Assembly (NCBI RefSeq): GCF_024790395.1
Contig: NZ_JAJISC010000002.1
Span: forward strand, 124,001-188,000
Direction: 5' to 3'
Source: Halomonas dongshanensis
GTDB taxonomy: Bacteria > Pseudomonadota > Gammaproteobacteria > Pseudomonadales > Halomonadaceae
Length of the DNA stretch: 64,000 nucleotides
The position numbers and the translations under genes were made by a program. The notes under the pieces were generated by a model. It was not told the origin of the DNA and searched no databases. It saw only the letters and a program-made list of their open reading frames with translations. This document shows positions 15,725 through 23,881 of this stretch, piece after piece (the stretch's first letter is position 1; each line of letters begins with the position of its first letter).

Positions 15725-17221
15725 TTAGAGAGAGAGACGTCGTGACCGAACTGTTGAAATGATGCTCCACAGTATCAGTACACCTGCTATAGCGAGTAGC
15801 GTTGCGCTAATGGGGCGTTGGACGAAAGTTGCGAAATCTCCAGACGATAGCAGCATGGCACGTCGGAAGTGATCCTCCATCATCGGCCCTAGCACGAAGC
15901 CCAGTATCAAGGGGGCAGCGGGGAAAGCGAGTTTGCGCATGCCCACTCCCAATGCGCCGAATATCATGACTAGCAGGACATCGAATGTGCTGTTGTTAAC
16001 ACTGTAAGTACCCAGACAGATAAACATCAGGACTGCTGGGAAGAGCAAGTGGTAGGGCACGGCCAATAAGCGCACCCAGATGCCGATCAAAGGTACGTTG
16101 AGAATCACGAGCAGAACGTTGCCGATCCAGAAGCTCATCACCAGCCCCCAAAATAGGCTGGGCTGCTCCGTCATCAGGCCGGGACCTGGCGTAATGCCAT
16201 GAATAATCAGAGCGCCTAGCATCAGTGCCATGGTGGGGCTGCCGGGAATACCGAGCGCCAGGGTGGGGATGAAGGAAGTCTGGTCTGCGGCATTGTTGGC
16301 AGATTCTGGGGCTGTGATGCCTTCGATGGCGCCCTTACCGAAGCGGGACGGCTCCCGGGCGGTGCGCTTTTCGATAGCGTAGGCGATGAATGCCGCCAGG
16401 GACGGGCCAGTGCCCGGTAGCGCGCCGAAGAAGGAACCGATGCCGGAGCCTCGCAGCATAGGGCGCCAGGAACGTTTCATGTCGTCTCGGGTGGGCTTCA
16501 TCGCCCGCAGGGTCAAGTCGGAGGATTCGAAGCGCTTGCCCTTGACGCTGCCAACGCTGATGATCAGCTCGGCCACGCCGAACACCCCCATGGCAAGGGC
16601 CACGAGGCTGATGCCGTCGCCCAGTTCAGGAATGCCGAAGGCGAAGCGCTGGGTGCCGGTATACACGTCGGTGCCGATACCGCCGAGAAATATCCCGAGC
16701 ATCACCATGACGAACCCTTTTACCGCAGAGCCGTCGGCGATGCCGGTGGCGGCGACCAAGCCCAGCAACATCAGCGAGAAGTACTCCGCGGAGCCCATGC
16801 TTAGCGCATACTGGGCGATGACCGGCGCAAACAGAGTTAGGATCACTATGCCGATGGAGCCGCCGACGAAGGAAGCTATGGTGGTCATGAACAACGCCAC
16901 CGCCCCCCGGCCTTGCTGAGCCATGGGGTAGCCGTCCAGGCAGACCACCGCATTGGCCGGCGTGCCGGGAACGTTGAGCAGAATCGAGGCGGTGCTGCCG
17001 CCGTAACTGGTGCCGTACCAGATACCGGCGAGCATGATCAGCGCTGAGGTCGGCTCCATGTGAAAGGTGATGGGGAATAGCATGGAAATGGCGGCCAGCA
17101 CGCCGATCCCGGGAATGACTCCGAGCAGGGTGCCGAGAAACACCCCCACGAAACAGTAGAAGACGTTGGTGAGGGAGAGGGCGGTTTGTAGGCCAAGGCC
17201 GAGGTTGCCGAAGAGATCCAT
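15725..17221 (-). CDS. tctA: Tripartite tricarboxylate transporter large permease, TctA
   Basis: Inner-membrane protein of 498 residues with about 11-12 hydrophobic segments, the full TctA length. Typical stretches are FLGTLLGVIPGIGVLAAI near residue 33, YGGSTASILLNVPGTPANAV near 74, and FFGALPGTGPSLAAFIAYA near 255. TctA uses the sodium or proton gradient to import carboxylates captured by TctC. I chose the ATG at 17221 because it overlaps the tctB stop as TAATG and has AGGTGG upstream; an in-frame GTG at 17233 is the alternative. It is the last gene of the transporter set and is followed by a hairpin. Confidence 0.93.
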   Translation of the reverse strand: MDLFGNLGLGLQTALSLTNVFYCFVGVFLGTLLGVIPGIGVLAAISMLFPITFHMEPTSALIMLAGIWYGTSYGGSTASILLNVPGTPANAVVCLDGYPMAQQGRGAVALFMTTIASFVGGSIGIVILTLFAPVIAQYALSMGSAEYFSLMLLGLVAATGIADGSAVKGFVMVMLGIFLGGIGTDVYTGTQRFAFGIPELGDGISLVALAMGVFGVAELIISVGSVKGKRFESSDLTLRAMKPTRDDMKRSWRPMLRGSGIGSFFGALPGTGPSLAAFIAYAIEKRTAREPSRFGKGAIEGITAPESANNAADQTSFIPTLALGIPGSPTMALMLGALIIHGITPGPGLMTEQPSLFWGLVMSFWIGNVLLVILNVPLIGIWVRLLAVPYHLLFPAVLMFICLGTYSVNNSTFDVLLVMIFGALGVGMRKLAFPAAPLILGFVLGPMMEDHFRRAMLLSSGDFATFVQRPISATLLAIAGVLILWSIISTVRSRRLSL

Positions 17222-17673
17222 TAAAAGGCCCACCTGACGATCGGGATGTTCATGCCCAGCGCCAAACGAAAGATCACGACGGCGGCGAGGACGAGAAAGA
17301 CGATGAGAAGTCCCACCGTCCTTAGACGCAGTTGGCGGTCAGCCAAGCTAGTTACCAAGGTCATGGCGGCGATGGCCGGAGCAAGACCCATCCGAGGAAC
17401 GGCCACGGCGAAGGTCAGAATGCCGCCAAGGATGGCGAGCAGCGGACGCCACTCAATACTGGGTAGAGCGACCCGAGGTCGCAGCATACCCCCACCGGCC
17501 AGTGCCGCTCCCAGCAAGGCGATGATCGCGCCGATGCCCATGGGCACCATGCCTGGGCCCATGCGCTGAAGTGTTCCCAGGTGATAGTGGCTCGAGGCGT
17601 ATAGGACGATGACTAGGCCGAGCACGGCCAACCCCAGGCCGGTGAAGATATCGACGATATCGCGGTTCAGCAT
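17221..17673 (-). CDS. tctB: Tripartite tricarboxylate transporter small permease, TctB
   Basis: Small membrane protein of 150 residues with four hydrophobic segments (about 10-30, 42-65, 78-100 and 110-140), as expected for TctB, the poorly conserved partner of TctA. The start is the ATG at 17673, preceded by GGGAGAT, because the protein begins right at the first helix (MLNRDIVDIFTGLGL). The frame stays open upstream into tctC, but that part is not coding. Its stop overlaps the tctA start by one base. Confidence 0.88.
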   Translation of the reverse strand: MLNRDIVDIFTGLGLAVLGLVIVLYASSHYHLGTLQRMGPGMVPMGIGAIIALLGAALAGGGMLRPRVALPSIEWRPLLAILGGILTFAVAVPRMGLAPAIAAMTLVTSLADRQLRLRTVGLLIVFLVLAAVVIFRLALGMNIPIVRWAF

Positions 17674-17722
17674 GATGAGATCTCCCGTCGGGTCGAGCGG
17701 CTTACCGCACGACCCGGAACAA

Positions 17723-18694
17723 TCACTGAACGGTGGCGCCCGAGGCGATGACGGCGTCAGCCCAACGCGCGTGCTCGGCCTGTAGGTAATTGGCGAACTC
17801 ATCGGCGGTGCCACCTTCGATGGTGCTGCCTTCGTTCTCGATCGTGTTGCGCAGGCGCTCGTCCTGCAGCGCTTCGTTGACCGCCGCGTTGAGGGTGGCG
17901 ACGAGCTCGTCGGCCATATCTGCAGGGCCGACCACCGCCTTCCAGTCCGATGCCTCGAAGCCTTCGTATCCAAGCTCGGCCACTGATGGCGTCTCCGGCA
18001 GTGCATTGCTGCGCTCGCGAGAGGTAACCGCCAGCGCCTTGAGCGAGCCAGAGCGAATGTGGGAAAGCACGCTCGGCAAACTCGCTGCCACGAAATCCAC
18101 ATGTCCTCCAATAGCGTCCGTTACTGCTTGGGCAGCGCCGGGATATGGTATGTGCATAAACTCAATGTCCGCTCGGCTGCTGAACACCTCCATGGATAAA
18201 TGACTTACCGTGCCAGCTCCGGGAGTACTCATGGAGACCTTGCCCGTATTCTCACGGGCGGCCTCGATCAGGGCTTCGAAGTCGTTGTAGGAGGACTGTG
18301 CGGAGACCGCTACCACCATTGGCTGGGAACTAACCAAAGCGATGGGCGTGAAATCGGTTAAGGCGTCGTAGGGGATGTTGGCATAGAGGGTTGGGTTGAT
18401 GGCCATATTGGAGGTCTGGCCCATGGCCAGCACATGACCGTCGTTCGCTGCCCGGGTCAACTGAGATAGACCGATGTTGCCGCCAGCACCGCCACGGTTT
18501 TCAATGATGAAGTTCCAGCCTTGCTGTTCGGCCATCTTTTCGGTCAATACTCGCGAGGCGAAGTCCGTGCCGCCCCCGGCTGAGAAGGGAACGATGAACT
18601 CGATTGATCCTTGCGGGTAGGTCTGGGCTGAGGCCACTGCAGGGAGAGTGATCAGTAGAGCGCAGGCGATTTTTTTCAACGTATTATTTTTCAT
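17723..18694 (-). CDS. tctC: Tripartite tricarboxylate transporter substrate-binding protein, TctC/Bug family
   Basis: Periplasmic binding protein of 323 residues. A signal peptide is visible at residues 1-23 (MKNNTLKKIACALLITLPAV, then ASA-Q). Bug-family features follow: YPQGSIEFIVPFSAGGGTDFASR near 26, FIIENRGGAGGNIG near 57 (the ligand loop), and DALTDFTPIALVSSQPM near 110. TctC proteins bind carboxylates of many kinds, so the fold alone does not give the ligand. The nearby CoA-transferase, citryl-CoA-lyase-like and RraA genes suggest a branched hydroxy-di- or tricarboxylate. About 160 bases separate it from the catabolic genes upstream. Confidence 0.93.
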   Translation of the reverse strand: MKNNTLKKIACALLITLPAVASAQTYPQGSIEFIVPFSAGGGTDFASRVLTEKMAEQQGWNFIIENRGGAGGNIGLSQLTRAANDGHVLAMGQTSNMAINPTLYANIPYDALTDFTPIALVSSQPMVVAVSAQSSYNDFEALIEAARENTGKVSMSTPGAGTVSHLSMEVFSSRADIEFMHIPYPGAAQAVTDAIGGHVDFVAASLPSVLSHIRSGSLKALAVTSRERSNALPETPSVAELGYEGFEASDWKAVVGPADMADELVATLNAAVNEALQDERLRNTIENEGSTIEGGTADEFANYLQAEHARWADAVIASGATVQ

Positions 18695-18852
18695 GGCGTG
18701 TTTCTCCAGGGAGTGTGGTGGTCTTTTTGTTCTAGGTCGTGGTCGTTCTAGTGGGTGATCAGTTGTGAGAATCGTTTAGGGCCAGGAGGCTTTGAATCGA
18801 TAGGCTCGCACTTCTAAGCGTCCGGAAAAATTGCTCTGGCTCTAGCGAAGTG

Positions 18853-19554
18853 TCACAAAGGGCAGCCTTTCTGGCGCAGGATCAGATCGAAACGTTCGCG
18901 GTCCACTGCTCCGGTTTCATTCTGGGCGCGGATGCGGGCCTCCTTTTGCGCATGGGCTTGGCACAAGGCTAGGATCGCCTCGGCAGCATTGGCAGGAATG
19001 GCGATGACTCCATCGGCGTCGCCGAGTATCAGATCCCCCGGCATCACGGTCATGCCTGCGCAGGAGATGGGTACGTTAATCTGCCCCGGACCGTCCTTGC
19101 TAGGCCCTCGGTGTACATGGCCCCGAGCATAGACAGGCAGCCCCCCTTCGGCCCACTCCGCGACATCGCGAAGCGCGCCGTCAAGCACGAACCCGCCCAG
19201 TTGCCGTGCCACCGCAGTGGTGCGCATCAGTCCGCCGATCACGGCAGTAGAAAGGTCACCGCCGCCATCGATGACGATGACGTCGCCAGGTTGGGCGCGC
19301 TGCATAGCGACATGAACCATTAGGTTGTCCCCTGGGCGCGTACGTACGGTGATCGCGGTACCACAAAGCGCAAGGCCAAGATCATGGTGATAGGCCTTGA
19401 GCCCCACCGCACCGGTGTGACGCCCCATGACATCCCCTGCGTGGGCCACCGGGATCGATTTGAAAGCGTCGAGGAGTTGAGGGGACAACGTGGCTTGGCG
19501 AGGCTGGACGTCGAAGCCGCTGGGCCAAGTGGCTGACTCGGAAGAAGCTGTCAT
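18853..19554 (-). CDS. RraA-like aldolase/decarboxylase (HMG aldolase family)
   Basis: Protein of 233 residues in the RraA/HMG-aldolase fold. Members cleave 4-hydroxy-4-methyl-2-oxoglutarate or 4-carboxy-4-hydroxy-2-oxoadipate to pyruvate plus a 2-oxoacid, and some decarboxylate oxaloacetate. Key elements are present: RPGDNLMVHVAMQRAQPGDV near residue 78, the metal and substrate residues in DGALRDVAEW near 130, and GDLILGDADGVIAIP near 180. True RNase E regulators are shorter (about 160 residues) and lack the lyase context, so an enzyme is more likely. Its start overlaps the stop of the dehydrogenase gene by 4 bases, and it ends the tightly coupled four-gene catabolic run. Confidence 0.85.
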   Translation of the reverse strand: MTASSESATWPSGFDVQPRQATLSPQLLDAFKSIPVAHAGDVMGRHTGAVGLKAYHHDLGLALCGTAITVRTRPGDNLMVHVAMQRAQPGDVIVIDGGGDLSTAVIGGLMRTTAVARQLGGFVLDGALRDVAEWAEGGLPVYARGHVHRGPSKDGPGQINVPISCAGMTVMPGDLILGDADGVIAIPANAAEAILALCQAHAQKEARIRAQNETGAVDRERFDLILRQKGCPL

Positions 19555-20522
19555 GGGGTACTCTCCAGTAAGTGGGCGTTGACGATTCGGCCATGCACTG
19601 GGGGCTTGCCTGCCAGCATGGCTAACGCGTTTTCTGCAGCGGCTCGAGCGGTGGCCGCGAGCGCCGCGTCGCTGTTCCCTCCAACGTGGGGGGTGAGCAC
19701 CACGTTGGGATGGTTAAGAAGCGGATGGCCCGGCGGCGGTGGCTCCGTATCGAGGGTGTCGAGCCCTGCGCCGGCGATATGACCTGAGGTGAGCGCTCGG
19801 GCCAGGGCTTGTTCGTCGATCAGCCCACCACGCGCCGTATTGATCACGAATGCCCCAGGGGGCAGCGTGGCAAGCGCCTTTGCATCGACCACTTGGCGGG
19901 TGGAGGGCAGCAGCGGGCAGTGCAGGGAGAGCACATCGCTCACACTAAGCAGTGCCTCTAGGCTCGTGCTTTTCTCGATGGGAGCGGGTAGCTCTGAGCG
20001 CCCCGGATCATAGCCCACCACACGCATGCCCAGGGCAGTGGCGATACGCGCCACGTGAGTGGCGATCGTGCCACAACCCATCAGTCCCAGCGTCCGCCCA
20101 GCGAGTTGAACCCCTGGAGTCTGGCGTGGCCATTCGCCTAGGCAAATGCGTCGGTGGGCTTCCGGGACGCGGCGAGCGCAGGCGATCATCAAGCCGATAG
20201 TCAGCTCCGCCACTGATTGAGCGTTGGTCTCTCCCACGACCGAGACGGGAATGCCTCGCTCGGCGGCGGCGTCGAGATCTACGGCGTCGTGGCCGACCCC
20301 GTGGCGAGAGATCGCGCGAAGCTCCGGGCAGGCGGCGATGGTGTCCCGGTCGAGCTCTAGAGTACGGGCGATGATCGCATCGATGGGTTGGCTTGCCAGA
20401 ACCTGCTTGAGTCGATTTTCCTCGCCCTTGGATACGAACAGCACCCGGCACCCGGCGTTTTCGAGCACCTGGCGGCCTTCATCTGCCAGGCGGGGAGCCG
20501 TCACCAGAATCGTCGGGCTCAT
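19551..20522 (-). CDS. D-isomer-specific 2-hydroxyacid dehydrogenase
   Basis: NAD(P)-dependent enzyme of 323 residues that interconverts a D-2-hydroxyacid and its 2-oxoacid; it resembles phosphoglycerate-dehydrogenase-like members. The substrate domain shows HGVGHDAVDLDAAAERGIPV near residue 95. The Rossmann fold has LGLMGCGTIATHVAR near 148. The catalytic Arg, Glu and His are visible in NTARGGLID, TLDTEPPPP and LTPHVGG. There is no C-terminal ACT domain, so it is unlikely to be the serine-pathway SerA. It overlaps both neighbours by 4 bases. Within the operon it probably reduces or oxidises the 2-oxoacid freed by the lyase or aldolase. Confidence 0.9.
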   Translation of the reverse strand: MSPTILVTAPRLADEGRQVLENAGCRVLFVSKGEENRLKQVLASQPIDAIIARTLELDRDTIAACPELRAISRHGVGHDAVDLDAAAERGIPVSVVGETNAQSVAELTIGLMIACARRVPEAHRRICLGEWPRQTPGVQLAGRTLGLMGCGTIATHVARIATALGMRVVGYDPGRSELPAPIEKSTSLEALLSVSDVLSLHCPLLPSTRQVVDAKALATLPPGAFVINTARGGLIDEQALARALTSGHIAGAGLDTLDTEPPPPGHPLLNHPNVVLTPHVGGNSDAALAATARAAAENALAMLAGKPPVHGRIVNAHLLESTP

Positions 20523-21355
20523 AAGCGCTTGCCCTGGGGCTCAACCGAGCGAGGCGGGTGGCCGGTGTATGTCCAGGTCTCGTTGCGCGGAAGCGGTCCC
20601 TTGTTGCGCTCCGGGCGCTGCATTTGCTCCCAGGCGTGGCTCATTATTCCTACCGATCGAGAGAGTACGAAGAGCCCACGACACAGCGCCGGGGCAAACC
20701 CGAGGGCTGCATAGATCGCGCCGGTAGCGCCGTCCACGTTCATGGGAATGGGGCGGCTGCGCCCTTGGGAGAGCTGACGCTCCACCTCTTCGGCAATGTC
20801 GGCAAACCCCTTGTCTATACTCGTGTCCGTGGTGGCCCGCAGCACGTCCATGAGCCGAGGGGCGCGAGGGTCGCGGGGGTGAAAGCGGTGACCGAATCCG
20901 GGCACATAGCGCACCCCGGAGGCTCGGAGCGCTTCGAGCTCCGCCCGGGTAGCCTCTGATAAGGTCTCACCTGCCTTATGACGTGTATTGATGGCGAGAT
21001 AAAGCGTCACGCACTGCTCCCCCGCTCCGCCGTGCACGTCTCCCAGCACGTTGGCTGCCGAGGCCATGGCGTTGTTGATGCCGACCCCGCAGGTAGAGGC
21101 GATGCGCGCAATGGCGATGGAGGGCGCTTGGGGGCCGTGATCCACGGCGCTCATCAACACGGTGCTCAAGAGCGTGGCTTGGGCGGTGCTCGGTAAATCG
21201 CCTCGCAGCATCAGCCATATCATGTCGGGAAAGCCAATCGTGCCGATCAGTTCTTCAATGGCATAGCCGCGATAGCGGATCATGCCAGGGCGCATTTCGA
21301 TGATCTCGGTGGACCACCAGTCTTCACCGGCGGTACGCGGGGTCTCTGCATTCAT
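20519..21355 (-). CDS. Citryl-CoA lyase-like protein (citrate synthase fold)
   Basis: Protein of 278 residues with the citrate synthase fold but much shorter than a citrate synthase (about 380-430), which matches citryl-CoA lyases. The catalytic His-His-Asp triad is preserved in LGDVHGGAGE near residue 105, YVPGFGHRF near 152 and PMNVDGATG near 205. The N-terminus keeps the family motif IRYRGYAIEELIG near 25. Such lyases split a 3-hydroxy-3-carboxyacyl-CoA into acetyl-CoA (or an acyl-CoA) plus a 2-oxoacid. The CoA-transferase gene just upstream, overlapping by 4 bases, would provide the CoA ester. The exact substrate (citryl-, citramalyl- or another CoA ester) cannot be settled from sequence alone. 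Confidence 0.85.
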   Translation of the reverse strand: MNAETPRTAGEDWWSTEIIEMRPGMIRYRGYAIEELIGTIGFPDMIWLMLRGDLPSTAQATLLSTVLMSAVDHGPQAPSIAIARIASTCGVGINNAMASAANVLGDVHGGAGEQCVTLYLAINTRHKAGETLSEATRAELEALRASGVRYVPGFGHRFHPRDPRAPRLMDVLRATTDTSIDKGFADIAEEVERQLSQGRSRPIPMNVDGATGAIYAALGFAPALCRGLFVLSRSVGIMSHAWEQMQRPERNKGPLPRNETWTYTGHPPRSVEPQGKRL

Positions 21356-22611
21356 TGTTCGCGCTCGTTGTTGTCGTGAGAAGAAGCGGCGGGGGGGCCC
21401 CCCGTCGGGCGAAGTGTTGGATGCGTCGCGCCGAAGGCGGATCGGGCATCGGCGTCGTAGCCGAGCTCCTCGAGAATCGCCTCGGTATCTTGGCCAAGCG
21501 TGGGTGGCGGTGTACGGGGGGCGGGATCGCCGCTGGCCAAGCGAAAGCCCGAGCGCACCACGCTCAGCGGTGCTCGGCCGGGGCTGGCCGGGAACGTGCA
21601 GGTCAGCTTCCGGGCCTGGATTTGCGGATGACGCAGAGCCTGAGGAACGGTCAGAACCTCACCGGCGGGTACGCCTTTGGCATTGAGTGTCAAGGCCCAC
21701 TGCTGGGCGGTGGCGGCCTGCAGGGCGGCCTCGAGCTCCTCGGTGAGGGCCTGCCGATGCTGCTTTCGCGCCTCGCGCTTTTGAAAGCGAGGATCGTGCA
21801 GCAGGTCCGGGCGCTCGATGAGTCCGCATAGGATCTCGAACTGCTCTTGCTTGTTGGCCGCGATGTTCAAAAGCCCTTTTCGGGTGCGAAAGGTCCCCGA
21901 TGGCGCGGCGGTAGTGTTCTGGTTGCCCATGGGCAAGGGCTCGATACCAGCGGTCAGCCAATTCGATACTACCCAGCCCATGGTGCCCATCATGGACTCG
22001 AGCATAGAAACATCGATCACTTCCCCCCGGCCGGTGCGTTGGCGTCCAACCAATGCGCTCGAAATTGCAAAGGCTGCGGTCATGCCGCCGATGGTGTCGC
22101 AGACTGGATAGCCTACGCGCATCGGGGAAGAGTCGGCATCGCCGGTCACGCTCATCACCCCAGATAGCCCTTGTATGATCTGATCGTAAGCAGGGTTCTT
22201 CGCCAGCGGCCCTGTTTGGCCGAAACCTGAGATAGCGCAGTAGATCAGACGAGGGTTCAGACTGAGCAGATGTTCGTGACCGAGCCCCAGACGCTCCATC
22301 ACGCCGGGGCGAAAGTTCTCTACCAGCACGTCCGCCGTTCCCACCAGCTTGAGAAAGGCCTGCTTGCCTTCGGGAGACTTTAGATCAAGCTCTATGGAGC
22401 GCTTACCCGCGTTCTGAGCCAGAAACGAGACGCCCATGAGCTGCGCGTTCAAGGCCGGGTCAGCGCCGAGCTGGCGAGCCAGGTCGCCGGAGCCGGGTTG
22501 TTCCACCTTGATGACGTCCGAACCCTGCTGCGCCAGCTGGTAGCAGCAGTAAGGGCCTGCGAGTACGTTGGTTAGATCCAGTACGCGAATGCCTGAAAGC
22601 AGCTCAGACAT
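21352..22611 (-). CDS. CoA-transferase family III (CaiB/BaiF)
   Basis: Protein of 419 residues that transfers CoA between carboxylic acids. The N-terminal family motif (GIRVLDLTNVLAGPYCCYQLAQQG) and DVIKVEQPGSGDLAR are present. The catalytic Asp of the family is expected at Asp143 in NPAYDQIIQGLSGVM, and DVSMLESMM with the following GNQNTTAAPSGTF loop agree with the fold. The last 30 residues are a disordered Pro/Ser-rich tail. It is first in a four-gene run in which each gene overlaps the next by 4 bases, and its promoter region holds two IclR-type palindromes. It probably activates the acid imported by TctCBA, with succinyl- or acetyl-CoA as donor. Confidence 0.9.
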   Translation of the reverse strand: MSELLSGIRVLDLTNVLAGPYCCYQLAQQGSDVIKVEQPGSGDLARQLGADPALNAQLMGVSFLAQNAGKRSIELDLKSPEGKQAFLKLVGTADVLVENFRPGVMERLGLGHEHLLSLNPRLIYCAISGFGQTGPLAKNPAYDQIIQGLSGVMSVTGDADSSPMRVGYPVCDTIGGMTAAFAISSALVGRQRTGRGEVIDVSMLESMMGTMGWVVSNWLTAGIEPLPMGNQNTTAAPSGTFRTRKGLLNIAANKQEQFEILCGLIERPDLLHDPRFQKREARKQHRQALTEELEAALQAATAQQWALTLNAKGVPAGEVLTVPQALRHPQIQARKLTCTFPASPGRAPLSVVRSGFRLASGDPAPRTPPPTLGQDTEAILEELGYDADARSAFGATHPTLRPTGGPPAASSHDNNEREQ

Positions 22612-22682
22612 GGGCGTTGACGGACGTTAAAAGTGTGGGGGTAGGCATTATGGTTCCCTTTTGTTCTATCAGGCATAATGGT

Positions 22683-22699
22683 GTTCTGTATGACAGAAC
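22683..22699. promoter_or_regulatory. IclR-type operator 1
   Basis: A perfect 7-bp inverted repeat with a 3-base spacer (GTTCTGT-ATG-ACAGAAC) in the divergent promoter region between the CoA-transferase operon and the IclR gene. A further half-site GTTCTA lies on each side of it (22663 and 22720). Likely binding site of the adjacent regulator. Confidence 0.7.
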
Positions 22700-22738
22700 G
22701 GTTTGTCGTTGTCAAATTCGTTCTATTTTATTATTGTG

Positions 22739-22757
22739 CGTTCTATCAAGTAGAACG
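22739..22757. promoter_or_regulatory. IclR-type operator 2
   Basis: A perfect 7-bp inverted repeat with a 5-base spacer (CGTTCTA-TCAAG-TAGAACG), 23 bases before the iclR-family start codon. It shares the GTTCT half-site with operator 1 but has a different spacing. Binding here would directly affect regulator transcription (autoregulation). Confidence 0.7.
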
Positions 22758-22780
22758 ATAGTGGCGCAGGGAGGTGAAGC

Positions 22781-23464
22781 TTGACGCAGAAACAACAGCG
22801 GGTGGAGGCGGTGGAGCGAGCGCTATCTATCTTGGAGGCATTTAACGAGCAGGAGCGGTCGCTTTCACTGGTCGCCTTATCGGAGCGAACGGGGCTCTAC
22901 AAAAGCACGATTCTGCGCCTGATAGGCTCGCTTGAGCGGTTTGGTTATATCGTAAGAGAGGAGGGGGGAACCTATGCGCTGGGGCCGCGCCTCTGGCAGT
23001 TGGGGAACCTGTTCCGACCGGCGGGGGATCTGGGCGATCTCGTCCGCCCGCAGCTGGCTCAACTGGTAGAGCAGACTCAAGAAACCGCGTCGTTTTTTAT
23101 TCGCTTAGGAAATCAGCGGATGTGCCTCTATCGGATGAATTCACCGAAGCCCGCTCGGCACCATCTGGACGAGGGCGCCGTACTGCCCATTGACCGGGGC
23201 GCGACCGGGCGCGTGTTGCTAGCATTCAGCGGAGAGGAAGGGGCGTTCTACGACGATATCCGCGCCAAGGGGTACGCCTTTTCCCAAGGCGAGAGGGATC
23301 CGGACGTGGCAGCCATTGCCTTGCCGGTGTTTGATCGGCAAGGCGTGATGCGCGGAGCGATTTCCGTCTCGGCGTTGATCACCCGACTGACCGACGACAG
23401 GCTCGTGCCGACAGTGGCGCTACTCGAGAAAAGCTGCAACGCCCTAAGAGAGGCCTTGCCTTAG
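22781..23464 (+). CDS. IclR family transcriptional regulator
   Basis: Regulator of 227 residues. An N-terminal winged helix (residues about 6-68, VEAVERALSILEAFNEQ then LYKSTILRLIGSLERFGYI) is followed by the IclR effector domain (about 85-225, with DEGAVLPIDRGATGRVLLAF and a C-terminal GAISVSALITRLTD). The TTG start at 22781 follows GGGAGGTGA, a strong ribosome site. It is divergent from the CoA-transferase operon, and two palindromes share the intergenic region, so control of that operon by its substrate or an intermediate is likely. The direction of control is unknown. Confidence 0.92.
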   Translation: MTQKQQRVEAVERALSILEAFNEQERSLSLVALSERTGLYKSTILRLIGSLERFGYIVREEGGTYALGPRLWQLGNLFRPAGDLGDLVRPQLAQLVEQTQETASFFIRLGNQRMCLYRMNSPKPARHHLDEGAVLPIDRGATGRVLLAFSGEEGAFYDDIRAKGYAFSQGERDPDVAAIALPVFDRQGVMRGAISVSALITRLTDDRLVPTVALLEKSCNALREALP

Positions 23465-23513
23465 CCAGGAACAGTGGCGGACGCTCCTCTCCCGCGACCG
23501 AGGAGGACAGGAG

Positions 23514-23810
23514 TTAAATGTTTTCCACCCCATCCACCAAAAACACACGATAGTCGGCACCCTGGAAGCGATGTTTGCGTGCTTCTTGATAAGCATCGCT
23601 CTGGTACCAAGCGCGTGCGGCGGCCATATCAGGGAAGCGTAGAATCACCGCGCCTTCCATGTCGCTGCCTTCGAGCACTTCGAAGTCGCCGTAGAAGGCT
23701 AGCGGCTGCGGGTCATGGCCTTCGCGGGCGGCTTTGGCTTTGGTGCCGTAGGTGGCGAGCTCTTCGGCATCGTGGGTGCGTTCGCGGGTCAAAACGACAT
23801 AAGCAGGCAT
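23514..23810 (-). CDS. DUF1330 family protein
   Basis: Small soluble protein of 98 residues with a ferredoxin-like dimeric alpha/beta-barrel fold. It shows the DUF1330 pattern MPAYVVLTRERTHDAEELATY, FYGDFEVLEGSDMEGAVILRF, then AARAWYQSDAYQEARKHRF. The family is widespread and its function is unknown. It stands alone, convergent with the IclR gene, and its last codons are duplicated as a fragment at 15414-15470. Confidence 0.9.
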   Translation of the reverse strand: MPAYVVLTRERTHDAEELATYGTKAKAAREGHDPQPLAFYGDFEVLEGSDMEGAVILRFPDMAAARAWYQSDAYQEARKHRFQGADYRVFLVDGVENI

Positions 23811-23881
23811 GATGGTTCTCCTTGGTAGGGTAAACGCTTAGGGATAAAAGGGCGGCGTTGAAGGAAAGTCTACCCGCCTCC

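Noticed and set aside
17674..18111. An N-terminal extension of tctB reaching into tctC
   Set aside because: This stretch is an alternate frame of tctC with Arg/Ser-rich sequence. The real TctB begins at the hydrophobic segment at 17673.
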